Positions 8,922 to 16,922 of a stretch of DNA of 64,000 bases are shown here, one piece after another. The notes beneath the pieces were generated by a model. The model had not been told where the DNA came from. It made no database searches and saw only the letters and a program-made list of their open reading frames with translations. Made by a program: the position numbers and the translations under genes. Positions within the stretch are counted from its first letter, which is position 1. Each line of letters starts with the position of its first letter. The stretch lies in the NCBI GenBank assembly GCA_016201105.1, contig JACQDN010000013.1, forward strand, positions 1-64,000. Direction: 5' to 3'. The stretch comes from Pseudomonadota bacterium. Lineage in GTDB: Bacteria; Pseudomonadota; Alphaproteobacteria; Micropepsales; Micropepsaceae.

Positions 8922-9350
8922 ATGTCGACATCCTCGAAACCCGTGCGACACTTGATGCTCTGCGCCGCCGGCGCGCTCGGCTTAGCGCTCGTTGCCTCGC
9001 CGGCGTCCGCGCAGCCTCGTGACAGCGGCCGCTATTATCAGAGCGGGGACGACAGTGTCGAAGTCACCGCGCCGCGCTATCACCCCGGGCGGAGCGACAT
9101 CGGCGCGCCGATCCGCAATGTGGCGATGCAAGAAGAAGTGCGCTTCGACGATCTGGATCTTCGCACAAATCATGGTGCGCATGTTTTGCAGAGCCGCGTG
9201 CGGCAGACCGCCCGCAATCTGTGCAGGCGCCTCGATGCGGTCTATCCCGTGACGGCCGACGGCAGCCCCGATTGCTACACCGTTGCCGTGAACAACGCGA
9301 TGAGCCAAGCCAACGCCGCCATCGACGGCGCGCGCAAATACAGTAACTAA
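8922..9350 (+). CDS. UrcA family protein
   Basis: Exported protein of 142 residues. Residues 1-31 form a signal peptide ending ASA, then the mature part shows the UrcA pattern RFDDLDLRTNHGAHVL with two cysteines (NLCRRL and PDCYTVAV) able to form a disulfide. The ATG at 8922 is chosen over an open upstream frame because AAGGAG lies 8 nt before it and the signal peptide starts there. The periplasmic function of the family is unknown; it is common in Caulobacterales and Sphingomonadales. Confidence 0.87.
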   Translation: MSTSSKPVRHLMLCAAGALGLALVASPASAQPRDSGRYYQSGDDSVEVTAPRYHPGRSDIGAPIRNVAMQEEVRFDDLDLRTNHGAHVLQSRVRQTARNLCRRLDAVYPVTADGSPDCYTVAVNNAMSQANAAIDGARKYSN

Positions 9351-9404
9351 TATCTATTGCGAGAATGCGGCCGCTGCCGAATCTTCGACGGCGGCCGCAG
9401 TGCG

Positions 9405-9515
9405 TTAGGCGAAGGCGTTCTTCCGCGCGATCTCGCCCAGCCAAGGGTCGGTGAGGCCGCCGCGGCAAGCGCCGAGTTCAACGAAATTGCGCGCAAAGAT
9501 GTCATGCTGCGGCCC
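9405..9515 (-). pseudogene. possible C-terminal protein remnant
   Basis: On the minus strand, 36 sense codons with protein-like composition run from just after an in-frame TGA (9516-9518) to a TAA (9405-9407); the end reads LTDPWLGEIARKNAFA. No start codon lies inside. Upstream of the TGA the same frame continues with a hydrophobic stretch. This looks like the tail of a decayed gene or a coding-like repeat, not a functional gene. The assignment is tentative. Confidence 0.3.
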
Positions 9516-9570
9516 TCACGGATGTGGGACCAAGGTGCCGGTTGCCAAGCTTGCCGCCAGCCCGAAAAAC

Positions 9571-9598
9571 GAAAGCCCGCGCTCGAAGCGCGGGCTTA
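9571..9598 (-). terminator. rho-independent terminator of the porin gene
   Basis: Perfect 10-bp stem AGCCCGCGCT/AGCGCGGGCT with a CGA loop, followed on the minus strand by TTTCGTTTTTC. It lies 26-53 bp beyond the minus-strand porin stop codon. Confidence 0.85.
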
Positions 9599-9623
9599 GG
9601 CTAAATGCCACTGCAGATCGGGC

Positions 9624-10775
9624 TCAGAACAAGATGCCGGCTTCCAGCATCAACCGGGCCTGAGACGTCTTGTTGAACGTCGAGCCCAATTCGAAGCCGG
9701 GTGTGCCGCCGCCGATCGTGACATAGGAAGCATCGGCGCGAATGTAGAACGTCTTGTACTGATAGGTCGGTGTGACGGTAAACGACCACGCTCTGCTTCC
9801 CGGACCGTAAATCAAACTCGGCGCACCGTTGCTGAGTTTGCCCGTCGAACCGATATATTCGACGCGGCCGGCCAGGCTGAAGTTCGAATCGAAGGCGTAG
9901 CTTGTAAGAATCGCAGCTCCAAAAGTGGTCGCCGAGTGAAAGATGCCCAGCTTCGAACTCGACGGAACGTCGGTGTACTGCAAGTAGGGCGAGAAGACCC
10001 AGGGCCCATCGGTATGCGTCCAGATCAAATTATAGATCTGGCTGTTGTTCTGGAAATACGGCGTTGCCAGGCTCGCTGTCGTGGTATGGCCGAGGTTGCC
10101 CATGCCCACGGCTGCAATCGTGTCGGTGGATGTGACGGCATAAGAGACCAGGGCCGACAGCCAGTTGTATCGCTTGGAATAGAATCCGTCGTTCCACGAG
10201 ACCGAGAGCGACAGCGGGCCAGCCGAATAATTCGCCTGCACGCCGTTGTTCACGGCGTTCTCCTGATTCCAGAGCAGACCGCGCTCAATGTTCATGTTCT
10301 CGAAGCTGAAGGTGTATTCCGCTCCAATCAGCGTGGGAAGCTTGCCTGCCTCGATGGAGAAGCTGCCAGTCGGGGCGATTTTCACAAACGCTTGCGGCAC
10401 GATGCCGTAGAAGTCAGGCGTTGCCTTGGACGCTTTGATGTATGAGGCGCCCAGATCCGGGAGCGAATAGGCACCGGCCTGCACGAAGAATTGGATCAAC
10501 CCGTCCGTCTTCTGAATGAAGACCTGTGCGTTGGACAAATCCAATTCCGATCCGCTGTCTCCGGCAAAGAGATGCGCCGGATGGCTTTGGGTGAACGCCA
10601 GTCCACTGACGACGCCGGTGACAAAGACATTGCCGAAGCCGGCGTCGAAGGAGGTCGGATTCGGATTGGCCGTCAGCGGGCCCGACATTGCGGGCATTGT
10701 CATAGGATCGGCTTGCGCCGCCGAGCACAGCGCCAGTGCCGCGCTCAAGGCTAGTCCGAGTGTCGTGAGTCTCAT
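9624..10775 (-). CDS. outer membrane beta-barrel porin (BBP2/OmpL-like)
   Basis: Protein of 383 residues with a signal peptide (cleavage after about residue 22, SAAQA-D) and a mature part of alternating aromatic/hydrophobic beta strands. It ends in a terminal Phe (AGILF), the outer-membrane insertion signature. Segments such as DAGFGNVFVTGVVSG and PDFYGIVPQAFVKI resemble the BBP2 putative porins. It would form a passive channel in the outer membrane; the solute is unknown. It has its own terminator downstream and a perfect 15-nt palindrome upstream at 10894-10908, suggesting a monocistronic, possibly regulated gene. Confidence 0.82.
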   Translation of the reverse strand: MRLTTLGLALSAALALCSAAQADPMTMPAMSGPLTANPNPTSFDAGFGNVFVTGVVSGLAFTQSHPAHLFAGDSGSELDLSNAQVFIQKTDGLIQFFVQAGAYSLPDLGASYIKASKATPDFYGIVPQAFVKIAPTGSFSIEAGKLPTLIGAEYTFSFENMNIERGLLWNQENAVNNGVQANYSAGPLSLSVSWNDGFYSKRYNWLSALVSYAVTSTDTIAAVGMGNLGHTTTASLATPYFQNNSQIYNLIWTHTDGPWVFSPYLQYTDVPSSSKLGIFHSATTFGAAILTSYAFDSNFSLAGRVEYIGSTGKLSNGAPSLIYGPGSRAWSFTVTPTYQYKTFYIRADASYVTIGGGTPGFELGSTFNKTSQARLMLEAGILF

Positions 10776-10893
10776 TGCGCAACCCCTTTATATGGTTCGT
10801 CACAAGTTCGCGGCGTGGGGCTCGCGAACTCAATACCGCCAAGGAGGGTTTTCTAAGAGAAATCAGCGTTCAAATGCGGATTCCGGCGACCGT

Positions 10894-10908
10894 TGTTGCA
10901 TTGCAACA
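10894..10908. promoter_or_regulatory. perfect palindrome upstream of the porin
   Basis: TGTTGCA-T-TGCAACA is a perfect 7+1+7 palindrome, 119-133 bp upstream of the porin start in an otherwise featureless 180-bp gap between the porin and SDR genes. The size fits a dimeric regulator site; the regulator is unknown. Confidence 0.4.
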
Positions 10909-10955
10909 TGGTATTGCCCGGTGCATAGGCAACCCGCTGCCTTGTTGGGCAGCTG

Positions 10956-11753
10956 TCAGCGCCGCGCGCCCGCCATCACTGCCAGATGTAGACCGCTGTC
11001 GACGACCAGGAACTCGCCGGTGATGTGGCGCGACTCAGGCCCAGCCAAGAACAGAACCGACTCGGCGATCTCGTCGGCGGTGGCCGCGCGCTTCAGCGGA
11101 TTGCTGCCTGCCTGTTCGTCGGTGATGCGCTTGAAGGCTTCATCGCCGAAACGGTTCTTGAACCAGCCGGTCGCGACATAACCGGGGCACACCGCGTTGA
11201 CGCGGATCTCGGGCGCAAAGGCGCGCGCCAGCGACAGCGTCAAGGTGTTGAGCGCGCCTTTCGAGGCTGCGTAAGCGATCGACGATCCCACGCCGGCGAC
11301 GCCAGCGATCGAAGACACGTTCACCACCGCGCCGTCGCCATGCGCTTTGAGCGCACCGACGCAGGCGCGCATCATCTGGAACGGTCCGATGGTGTTGACG
11401 GCGTAGATGTTCTGCCAATCTTCGGCGCTCAACGCCTCAAGGTCGGTGTGCGCGGCGAACTTCGTCGTGCCGGCGTTGTTCACCAGAATGTCGATGCGGC
11501 CCCATGTGTCGAGTGCGGCTTTCGCGAGCTTGCGACAGTCGGCGTCGACGCCGACATTGCCCTGCGCGACCAGCACGGCCGCACCCGTCGCGCGCACGGC
11601 GTCGGCCGCTTCGTGGGCCTCCTTCTCGCTCTTGGAGTAATTGACGATGACGCTCGCGCCACGCCTGCCGAGGCCCTGAGCCACCGCGGCCCCGATGCCG
11701 CTCGCCGACCCGGTCACGATCGCGACCTTTCCCTTCAAATTGCCCTGTTCCAT
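10956..11753 (-). CDS. SDR family oxidoreductase
   Basis: Classical short-chain dehydrogenase of 265 residues. The Rossmann motif TGSASGIG is at 14-21, NNAG at 92-95, and the catalytic Tyr161/Lys165 lie in YAASK; the VCPGYVATGW segment is also conserved. It uses NAD(P)H to reduce or oxidise a carbonyl/alcohol. ATG 11753 is chosen because the coding-quality sequence starts there, although the frame is open to 11870. It resembles FabG and glucose dehydrogenase-like enzymes, but no substrate can be assigned from context. Confidence 0.88.
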   Translation of the reverse strand: MEQGNLKGKVAIVTGSASGIGAAVAQGLGRRGASVIVNYSKSEKEAHEAADAVRATGAAVLVAQGNVGVDADCRKLAKAALDTWGRIDILVNNAGTTKFAAHTDLEALSAEDWQNIYAVNTIGPFQMMRACVGALKAHGDGAVVNVSSIAGVAGVGSSIAYAASKGALNTLTLSLARAFAPEIRVNAVCPGYVATGWFKNRFGDEAFKRITDEQAGSNPLKRAATADEIAESVLFLAGPESRHITGEFLVVDSGLHLAVMAGARR

Positions 11754-11851
11754 CACCCGTCCCGTATCCCTATGTTGTGGCGTTATAAGAGTGTCGCGGA
11801 CCCGGCTTACAGGGCGCCGCCAGAAAGCCGGAGCGATCCTACGATTCCCGC

Positions 11852-12580
11852 ATGACGCCGCAAGGATCACGTACAGCCGTCGCCGACCTTTCCGCGGTGC
11901 CCCAGCCGGAGACCCCGCTGGAGGTCCAGCCGAGCACGGCTGCGCTGCGCGTCATTCTCATCCGCCACGGCAGGCCTGCGATTGCCACTTCTCCGCGCAC
12001 GTCGCACAGCGAATTCCGCGACTACATCGATGCCTATGAAGACGCGGGCCTTGATCCGGAAAGCGCGCCACCGGAGGAGCTGCAGGATCTACTGAAGGAG
12101 CTGACGGCCGTCTTCACCAGCGGCCGCAAGCGCTCCCATGACAGCGCCAAGGCGCTGGCCCCGAAAGCCGAATTGATCGCCGATCCCTTGTTCGCCGAAG
12201 CGCCTCTCGCAAGCCCTCGCATTCCGCTGCTGCGGATGAAGGTGCCCAAGTGGGCGGTGGTCGCGCGCATCCTCTGGTATGCGGGCTATCACCCCGGACT
12301 CGAGAACTTCCGCCGTGCCAAGAAGCGCGCGCTCGAAGCGGCGGATATTTTGGTCGCGCGCGCCAATGCCGAAGGCGTCACCGCGCTGGTGGCGCACGGC
12401 TATTTCAATTTCCTGATCGGCGCCGAACTGGGCCGCCGCGGCTTCGAAAAATCCGGCTCGCACCGTGCAAGGTTTTGGAACGCTGTGATCTACGAAAAGA
12501 AGGATTCAGCTATTTCAGAAGAGCCTCGTTCGCCTCGGCGTAGAAGCCGAAGAAGCCGGGCGCGTCCGACGGTGCCGTAG
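11852..12580 (+). CDS. histidine phosphatase family protein
   Basis: Phosphoglycerate mutase-like protein of 242 residues. The catalytic RHG lies at residues 38-40 in VILIRHGRPA; the second catalytic His is in ALVAHGYFNFLIG near 176, and the SGRKRSHDSAKAL segment matches the arginine-bearing core. The family forms a phosphohistidine intermediate and hydrolyses phosphoesters. The start overlaps the region upstream of the divergent SDR gene. The C-terminus ends in a basic RRRSRRSRAR tail, unusual for the family and possibly an extension caused by drift of the stop codon. Confidence 0.82.
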   Translation: MTPQGSRTAVADLSAVPQPETPLEVQPSTAALRVILIRHGRPAIATSPRTSHSEFRDYIDAYEDAGLDPESAPPEELQDLLKELTAVFTSGRKRSHDSAKALAPKAELIADPLFAEAPLASPRIPLLRMKVPKWAVVARILWYAGYHPGLENFRRAKKRALEAADILVARANAEGVTALVAHGYFNFLIGAELGRRGFEKSGSHRARFWNAVIYEKKDSAISEEPRSPRRRSRRSRARPTVP

Positions 12581-12587
12581 GCGGTCG

Positions 12588-12968
12588 CTACAGCGCCGCC
12601 GCCGCATACGCTCTTGTGAGTTCATCGTCGCCAGTCACAAGTTCGATGCGGAGCCGGAGCGCGAGCCAGAGATAGCTTGCGTCGTAGGCAGACAACTTGG
12701 ACCGTTCGGCCATGCCGACAACGCCCACATAGTCCACGGGCACCAGCTGTATCGGCATCTGCAAGGACGACGCATATTGACTGAGAATCAAATCGCGTTC
12801 GTTTGGCCGTTCGCGGATTTTCTTGATACAGACATGCGCCATCTCGAATCTGAGCAGAACGGGCGCAAACAGGTTCTGACCGCGCAAGCTCGCCGCCATA
12901 GCAGACGCTCGCGTCTCCAGGAATGTCACCGCGGCGAGCGCGGAGGCATCGACAACTCTATCGGCCAT
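12588..12968 (-). CDS. vapC: VapC-type toxin, PIN domain ribonuclease
   Basis: PIN domain protein of 126 residues. It starts VVDASALAAV (Asp near residue 7) and ends with the SAYDASYLWLALRLRIELVTGDDEL block that supplies the other acidic Mg2+ ligands of the active site. VapC toxins cleave tRNA or rRNA. The start overlaps the upstream antitoxin stop by 11 nt, the usual coupled arrangement. Confidence 0.92.
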   Translation of the reverse strand: MADRVVDASALAAVTFLETRASAMAASLRGQNLFAPVLLRFEMAHVCIKKIRERPNERDLILSQYASSLQMPIQLVPVDYVGVVGMAERSKLSAYDASYLWLALRLRIELVTGDDELTRAYAAAAL

Positions 12969-13200
12969 CGCGGAGTTCGCGAATCCAGCGCGTGGCTTCG
13001 TCCGGCGTGCTCAAACCCAATCGCCGTCCGCGCTCGCTCAGTTCGTCGATCGTGATCGTCTCGCCCCTTGGCGGTTCGACGCCAATGGCTTGGTCGATAA
13101 GTGCCTTGATCTCACCCTGCAGCGAGCGATGATTGCGTTTGGCGCGCTCGCGAAGCCGCTCCACTTTTTCAGGCGCGATATCCTTGATCGAGAGATTCAC
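12958..13200 (-). CDS. vapB: VapB-type antitoxin
   Basis: Antitoxin of 80 residues with the N-terminal ribbon-helix-helix NLSIKDIAPEKVERLRERAKRNHRSLQGEI (described in parts) and an acidic C-terminal tail for toxin binding. GTG 13200 is preferred: on the minus strand GGAG lies 8 nt before it, and homologous FitA/VapB proteins begin at this strand. A 15-bp inverted repeat lies just upstream and presumably is its own operator. Confidence 0.88.
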   Translation of the reverse strand: MNLSIKDIAPEKVERLRERAKRNHRSLQGEIKALIDQAIGVEPPRGETITIDELSERGRRLGLSTPDEATRWIRELRDGR

Positions 13201-13208
13201 TGATAATA

Positions 13209-13243
13209 CTCCATTTCTACTCCAAAGTGGAGCAGAAATGGAG
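13209..13243. promoter_or_regulatory. VapB operator, inverted repeat
   Basis: Arms CTCCATTTCTACTCC (13209-13223) and GGAGCAGAAATGGAG (13229-13243) pair with one mismatch around a 5-nt spacer, beginning 9 bp upstream of the vapB GTG. The strong symmetry and position fit autoregulation by the VapBC complex. Confidence 0.75.
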
Positions 13244-13323
13244 CCAAATTGCAACCCGTGCCGGAGTGCGAGAACCGCTAAGAAGCGGTTGAGAGGTTCG
13301 CTCCCAGCATCCGATGAGTTTCC

Positions 13324-13734
13324 ATGAGCAATGATCTAGTGCCCGAATTGGACGTGTCCGATCTCGACGCTTCGCTGCGCTTCTATGTCGGTGTGCTCGG
13401 CTTCACCGTCATGTTCTCGCGGCCTGAGGAACGCTTTGCCTATCTTGCGCGCGAAGGCGCCGAGCTGATGCTGGAAGAGGCTGCAGGCCCCGGCCGCCGC
13501 TTTCGTACCGCGCCGCTGGAGAAACCGTTCGGACGCGGCGTGAATCTCCAAATCAGAGTGAGTGCTGTCGAACCGCTTCACGATGCCGTTCGGGCCGCAG
13601 GCTACCAGCCGCTCATTCCGCTCGAAGAGCGCTGGTACGCGCAGGACAATCGTTCGGCTGGCAATCGCCAATTCGTCGTCGCCGATCCGGACGGATATCT
13701 GCTGCGGTTCTTTCAGGACTTAGGCTGGCGTTAA
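13324..13734 (+). CDS. VOC family protein, bleomycin resistance/glyoxalase-like
   Basis: Vicinal-oxygen-chelate protein of 136 residues with the paired beta-alpha-beta-beta-beta modules: PELDVSDLDASLRFYVGVLGF at the start and FVVADPDGYLLRFFQDLG at the end. It resembles the Ble-like subgroup that sequesters drugs, which lacks metal-ligand histidines; few histidines are visible here. A role in antibiotic binding is possible but not shown. The stop overlaps by 4 nt the stop of the convergent dehydrogenase gene. Confidence 0.82.
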   Translation: MSNDLVPELDVSDLDASLRFYVGVLGFTVMFSRPEERFAYLAREGAELMLEEAAGPGRRFRTAPLEKPFGRGVNLQIRVSAVEPLHDAVRAAGYQPLIPLEERWYAQDNRSAGNRQFVVADPDGYLLRFFQDLGWR

Positions 13735-14717
13735 AGCATTGCCGGAATGACACGATCCGGCGGTTTATGCCCGTCGGCGAAGGTCTTGATGTTCACGATT
13801 ACCTTCTCGCCCATGTCCAGGCGCCCTTCCAGCGTGGCCGAGCCCATATGCGGAAGAACGGTGACGTTCTTCAGCTTGAGCAGTTTGGGATTGACCGAAG
13901 GCTCGTTCTCGAACACGTCGAGCCCGGCGCCGGAAAGCTCGCCGGCAGCCAGCATGCGCACCATCGCGTTCTCGTCGATCACTTCGCCGCGCGACGTGTT
14001 CACGATATAGGCGCCTTGCTTCATCATCTTCAGCCGCCGCGCCGAAAGCAGGTGATAGGTCGCCGGTGTGTGCGGACAGTTGATGGAAACGATATCCATG
14101 CGCACCAGCATCTGATCGAGGCTTTCCCAGTACGTCGCCTCAAGCTCCTGTTCGATGGAAGGATGCACCGGCTTTCTGTTGTGATAATGGATCTGCAGGC
14201 CGAACGCCTTGGCGCGGCGCGCCACCGCTTGGCCGATGCGTCCCATGCCGACGATGCCGAGCCTCTTGCCCCAGATGCGGTTGCCCAGCATCCAGCTCGG
14301 CGACCAGCCTTTGAAGTGGTCGGCTTCCAGTTCCTTCACGCCTTCGACGAGGCGGCGCGGCACCGCCAGGATCAACGCCATCGTCATGTCGGCGGTGTCT
14401 TCGGTGAGAACCCCCGGCGTGTTGGTGACGGAGATGCCGCGCTCCAGCGCCGTCTTCACGTCGATATTGTCGACGCCGGCCCCGAAATTGGCGATCAGCT
14501 TCAGTTTCTCGCCGGCGCGCACCAAAACCTTGGAATCAATGCGGTCGGTGATGGTGGGCACCAGCACGTCGCACCTCTGCACGGCTTCGATCAGCTCGGC
14601 CTGGCTCATCGGCTTGTCGTCGAGGTTCAGCCGCGTGTCGAACAGCTCGCGCATGCGTGTTTCGATCGCATCCGGCAGCTTTCGCGTGACAATGACCAGC
14701 GGCTTGCTCGCAGGCAC
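13731..14717 (-). CDS. D-2-hydroxyacid dehydrogenase (GRHPR-like)
   Basis: NAD(P)-dependent dehydrogenase of 328 residues. The nucleotide-binding GMGRIGQAVA starts at residue 157; the catalytic Arg is in NTSRGEVID, the Glu in ENEPSV and the His in LPHMGSAT, giving the full R-E-H set. Such enzymes interconvert 2-oxoacids and D-2-hydroxyacids, for example glyoxylate/glycolate or hydroxypyruvate/glycerate. The GTG start at 14717 is chosen because GGAG lies about 10 nt upstream and the open extension before it is not protein-like. Confidence 0.9.
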   Translation of the reverse strand: MPASKPLVIVTRKLPDAIETRMRELFDTRLNLDDKPMSQAELIEAVQRCDVLVPTITDRIDSKVLVRAGEKLKLIANFGAGVDNIDVKTALERGISVTNTPGVLTEDTADMTMALILAVPRRLVEGVKELEADHFKGWSPSWMLGNRIWGKRLGIVGMGRIGQAVARRAKAFGLQIHYHNRKPVHPSIEQELEATYWESLDQMLVRMDIVSINCPHTPATYHLLSARRLKMMKQGAYIVNTSRGEVIDENAMVRMLAAGELSGAGLDVFENEPSVNPKLLKLKNVTVLPHMGSATLEGRLDMGEKVIVNIKTFADGHKPPDRVIPAML

Positions 14718-14859
14718 GGTTTTTCTCCAAGAACGCGGCCGGGAGCGGCCCACCGCCTTCGCTCTTAGCAGATGGCGGAAACCGGTCAAAGCTGCGCAAT
14801 GACACACTTTTGGTTCTCGATTGTTGCGCGGCGGCTCAAGTCGCTACAACGATGGCCCC

Positions 14860-15405
14860 ATGCGATTCTGCCCCAAGAAAGTATGGATGTGCGCGGCAAT
14901 GGGTGGGACGAGTTTTGGGCCGAAATTGCGTGCGGCGCTGGCGCTCGGCTTGCTGGGCGCGACGCTGATGGGCGCGATGCCGGTGCTCGCCGGTCCGAAG
15001 GCGCCGCTCGGTTATGCCAGCCTCAACCGGGACAAGGTCTATCTGCGCGAAGGTCCGACCTATCGCCACCGGGTGCTGTGGGTTTATCGCCGCAAGGGCC
15101 TGCCGGTCCGCGTGCTCTCCAAATACGACGTGTGGCGGCGCGTCGAGATGCCGGACGGCGCTGCGGGCTGGCTGCACAATACGATGCTCTCCGACGCCCG
15201 CACCGCGCTCATTACGGCGAAGAAACCCGCACCCCTTCGTGAACAGGCCGCGGCGAATGCGAAGATTCTGGCCTTGGCGGCGCCCGGGGTAATTGCGAAG
15301 CTCGATGCTTGTCAGGTCCGGGCCTGCGAGGTCACCGCCGACGGCGTGACCGGTTGGGTCGATAAGAACAACCTCTGGGGAGTGAGCGCGGGTGACATCT
15401 TCTGA
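14860..15405 (+). CDS. exported bacterial SH3 domain protein
   Basis: Protein of 181 residues with an N-terminal hydrophobic export segment (ALALGLLGATLMGAMPVLAG) and two SH3b-like repeats: NRDKVYLREGPTYRHRVLWVY followed by a second unit ending GVTGWVDKNNLWGV. The GLPVRVLSKYDVWRRVEMPDGAAGWLH segment (in parts) is a classic SH3b strand set. It likely binds peptidoglycan or envelope ligands in the periplasm. The exact start is uncertain (14860 or 14899). The stop overlaps the start of the next gene by 14 nt, so the two are coupled. Confidence 0.82.
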   Translation: MRFCPKKVWMCAAMGGTSFGPKLRAALALGLLGATLMGAMPVLAGPKAPLGYASLNRDKVYLREGPTYRHRVLWVYRRKGLPVRVLSKYDVWRRVEMPDGAAGWLHNTMLSDARTALITAKKPAPLREQAAANAKILALAAPGVIAKLDACQVRACEVTADGVTGWVDKNNLWGVSAGDIF

Positions 15406-16921
15406 CCGCCAGGCGATGGCGGACGAAACCATTGCGACCACCGTGGGCGAGCTGTCGGGTGATCCGGCGGCCAGCATCGCGGCGCAAGCGAGCGGTCTTG
15501 CTGCCTGGTTGAAAGAACCTCACGAACTTTCCGCGACGGGCGATCGCGCGGCCAGCCGCCTGGGCCAAGTGTCGTGGGCGGTTTTCGAATGGGCGCGCAA
15601 TCCGTATGTGCTGCTCGTCACGATTTATTTGTTTTCGCCATACTTCTCGAGAGTCGTTGTGGGCGATCCCGTACGGGGACAAGCGCTTTGGGGTTCCATT
15701 GCCGCGGTCGGTGGCCTCATCGTCGCCGCGCTGGCGCCGTTTCTCGGCGCCATTGCAGACGCGGGTGGCCGGCGCAAACCCTGGATAGGATTTTATGTTG
15801 TCATCCTGGCCACGGGCTCGTTGCTCATGTGGTTCGCCAAGCCGCATTCGACCGGTTGGGATTTGTTTTTTGTGGGCGCGCTGGTGGCCTGTTCCAATGT
15901 CGCCTTTGAATTCTCCGCGGTCTTCCACAACTCGCTTCTGCCCACCATCGCGCAGCCGCGAAACGTCGCGGGCTTGTCTGGCTTGGGCCTCGCTCTCACC
16001 AACGCGGCGGGCGTGCTGCTGCTGACGATTATGCTCGTATGCTTTGCACTGCCGGGCGAAGTGCACTGGAGCTTTATTCCTGCCAAACCGCTCTTCGGAA
16101 TCAGTCATGCGCTGCATGAGCCGGAGCGCTTGTCGGGGCCGGCTTCCGCGCTGTGGCTCCTCGTCTTCGCCATTCCGCTGTTTTTGTTCACGCCCGATCG
16201 TCCGAAAGGAAAAGTAAAGCTGTTCGTGGCCGCGATCGCCGGCGTGAAATCGGTGATCGGCACGGTCAAAAGTCTTCGCAGCTATCGCAACGTCGCCGCT
16301 TATTTGATCGCGCGATTATTTTTCAATGACGGCATGACCGCGGTTCTGACCTTCGGTGGAATCTATGCGGCAAGCACATTCAACTGGGGGCCGGTGCAGA
16401 TGCTGCTCTACGGCATCGAGCTCAGCATTTTTGCGGTGCTGGGTGGCTTTCTGGGTGGCTGGCTGGACAATCGCCTGGGTTCGAAACGCGCGATTTTCGT
16501 TAGCATCGGGGGGACGACGATCATCGGTCTGGTGACGCTGACGATGGGACCGGATCGCATTTTCTGGGTCATTCCTTACGACGTGCACGCGGCGCCCATC
16601 TGGTCGCTGCCCTATTTCAACACTTGGCCGGAGGTGATCTTCCTCGGCATCGTCAATTTCACCGCGGTGCTGATCACGGCCGGTTACGCCAACAGCCGCA
16701 CCATGCTCGCCCGCATTGCACCAGCCGAGAAGATGACGGAATTCTTCGGGCTCTATTCGCTTTCCGGCACCTCCACCACTTTTCTGGCGACGGGCTTCGT
16801 AGGGTGGCTGACCGCCGTCTCTCACAGCCAACGCATCGGCCTGCTCGGCGAGACCGCATTTCTGCTGATCGGGCTCGTGCTGATGTTCTTCGTCAAGGAA
16901 AACCGCGCCAGCGCCCGCTGA
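15392..16921 (+). CDS. MFS transporter, UMF1/Atg22-like family
   Basis: Membrane protein of 509 residues with about 12 transmembrane segments. The family pattern FEWARNPYVLLVTIYLFSPYF near the start, GGRRKPWIG after TM3 and a SKRAIFVSIGG loop identify UMF1 transporters. A long acidic cytoplasmic N-terminus of about 55 residues precedes TM1. The start is GTG 15392 or ATG 15416. A close paralogue follows 1 bp after the stop, and the pair may act as a heteromer or diverged duplicates. The substrate is unknown. Confidence 0.85.
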   Translation: MTSSDRQAMADETIATTVGELSGDPAASIAAQASGLAAWLKEPHELSATGDRAASRLGQVSWAVFEWARNPYVLLVTIYLFSPYFSRVVVGDPVRGQALWGSIAAVGGLIVAALAPFLGAIADAGGRRKPWIGFYVVILATGSLLMWFAKPHSTGWDLFFVGALVACSNVAFEFSAVFHNSLLPTIAQPRNVAGLSGLGLALTNAAGVLLLTIMLVCFALPGEVHWSFIPAKPLFGISHALHEPERLSGPASALWLLVFAIPLFLFTPDRPKGKVKLFVAAIAGVKSVIGTVKSLRSYRNVAAYLIARLFFNDGMTAVLTFGGIYAASTFNWGPVQMLLYGIELSIFAVLGGFLGGWLDNRLGSKRAIFVSIGGTTIIGLVTLTMGPDRIFWVIPYDVHAAPIWSLPYFNTWPEVIFLGIVNFTAVLITAGYANSRTMLARIAPAEKMTEFFGLYSLSGTSTTFLATGFVGWLTAVSHSQRIGLLGETAFLLIGLVLMFFVKENRASAR

Positions 16922-16922
16922 C

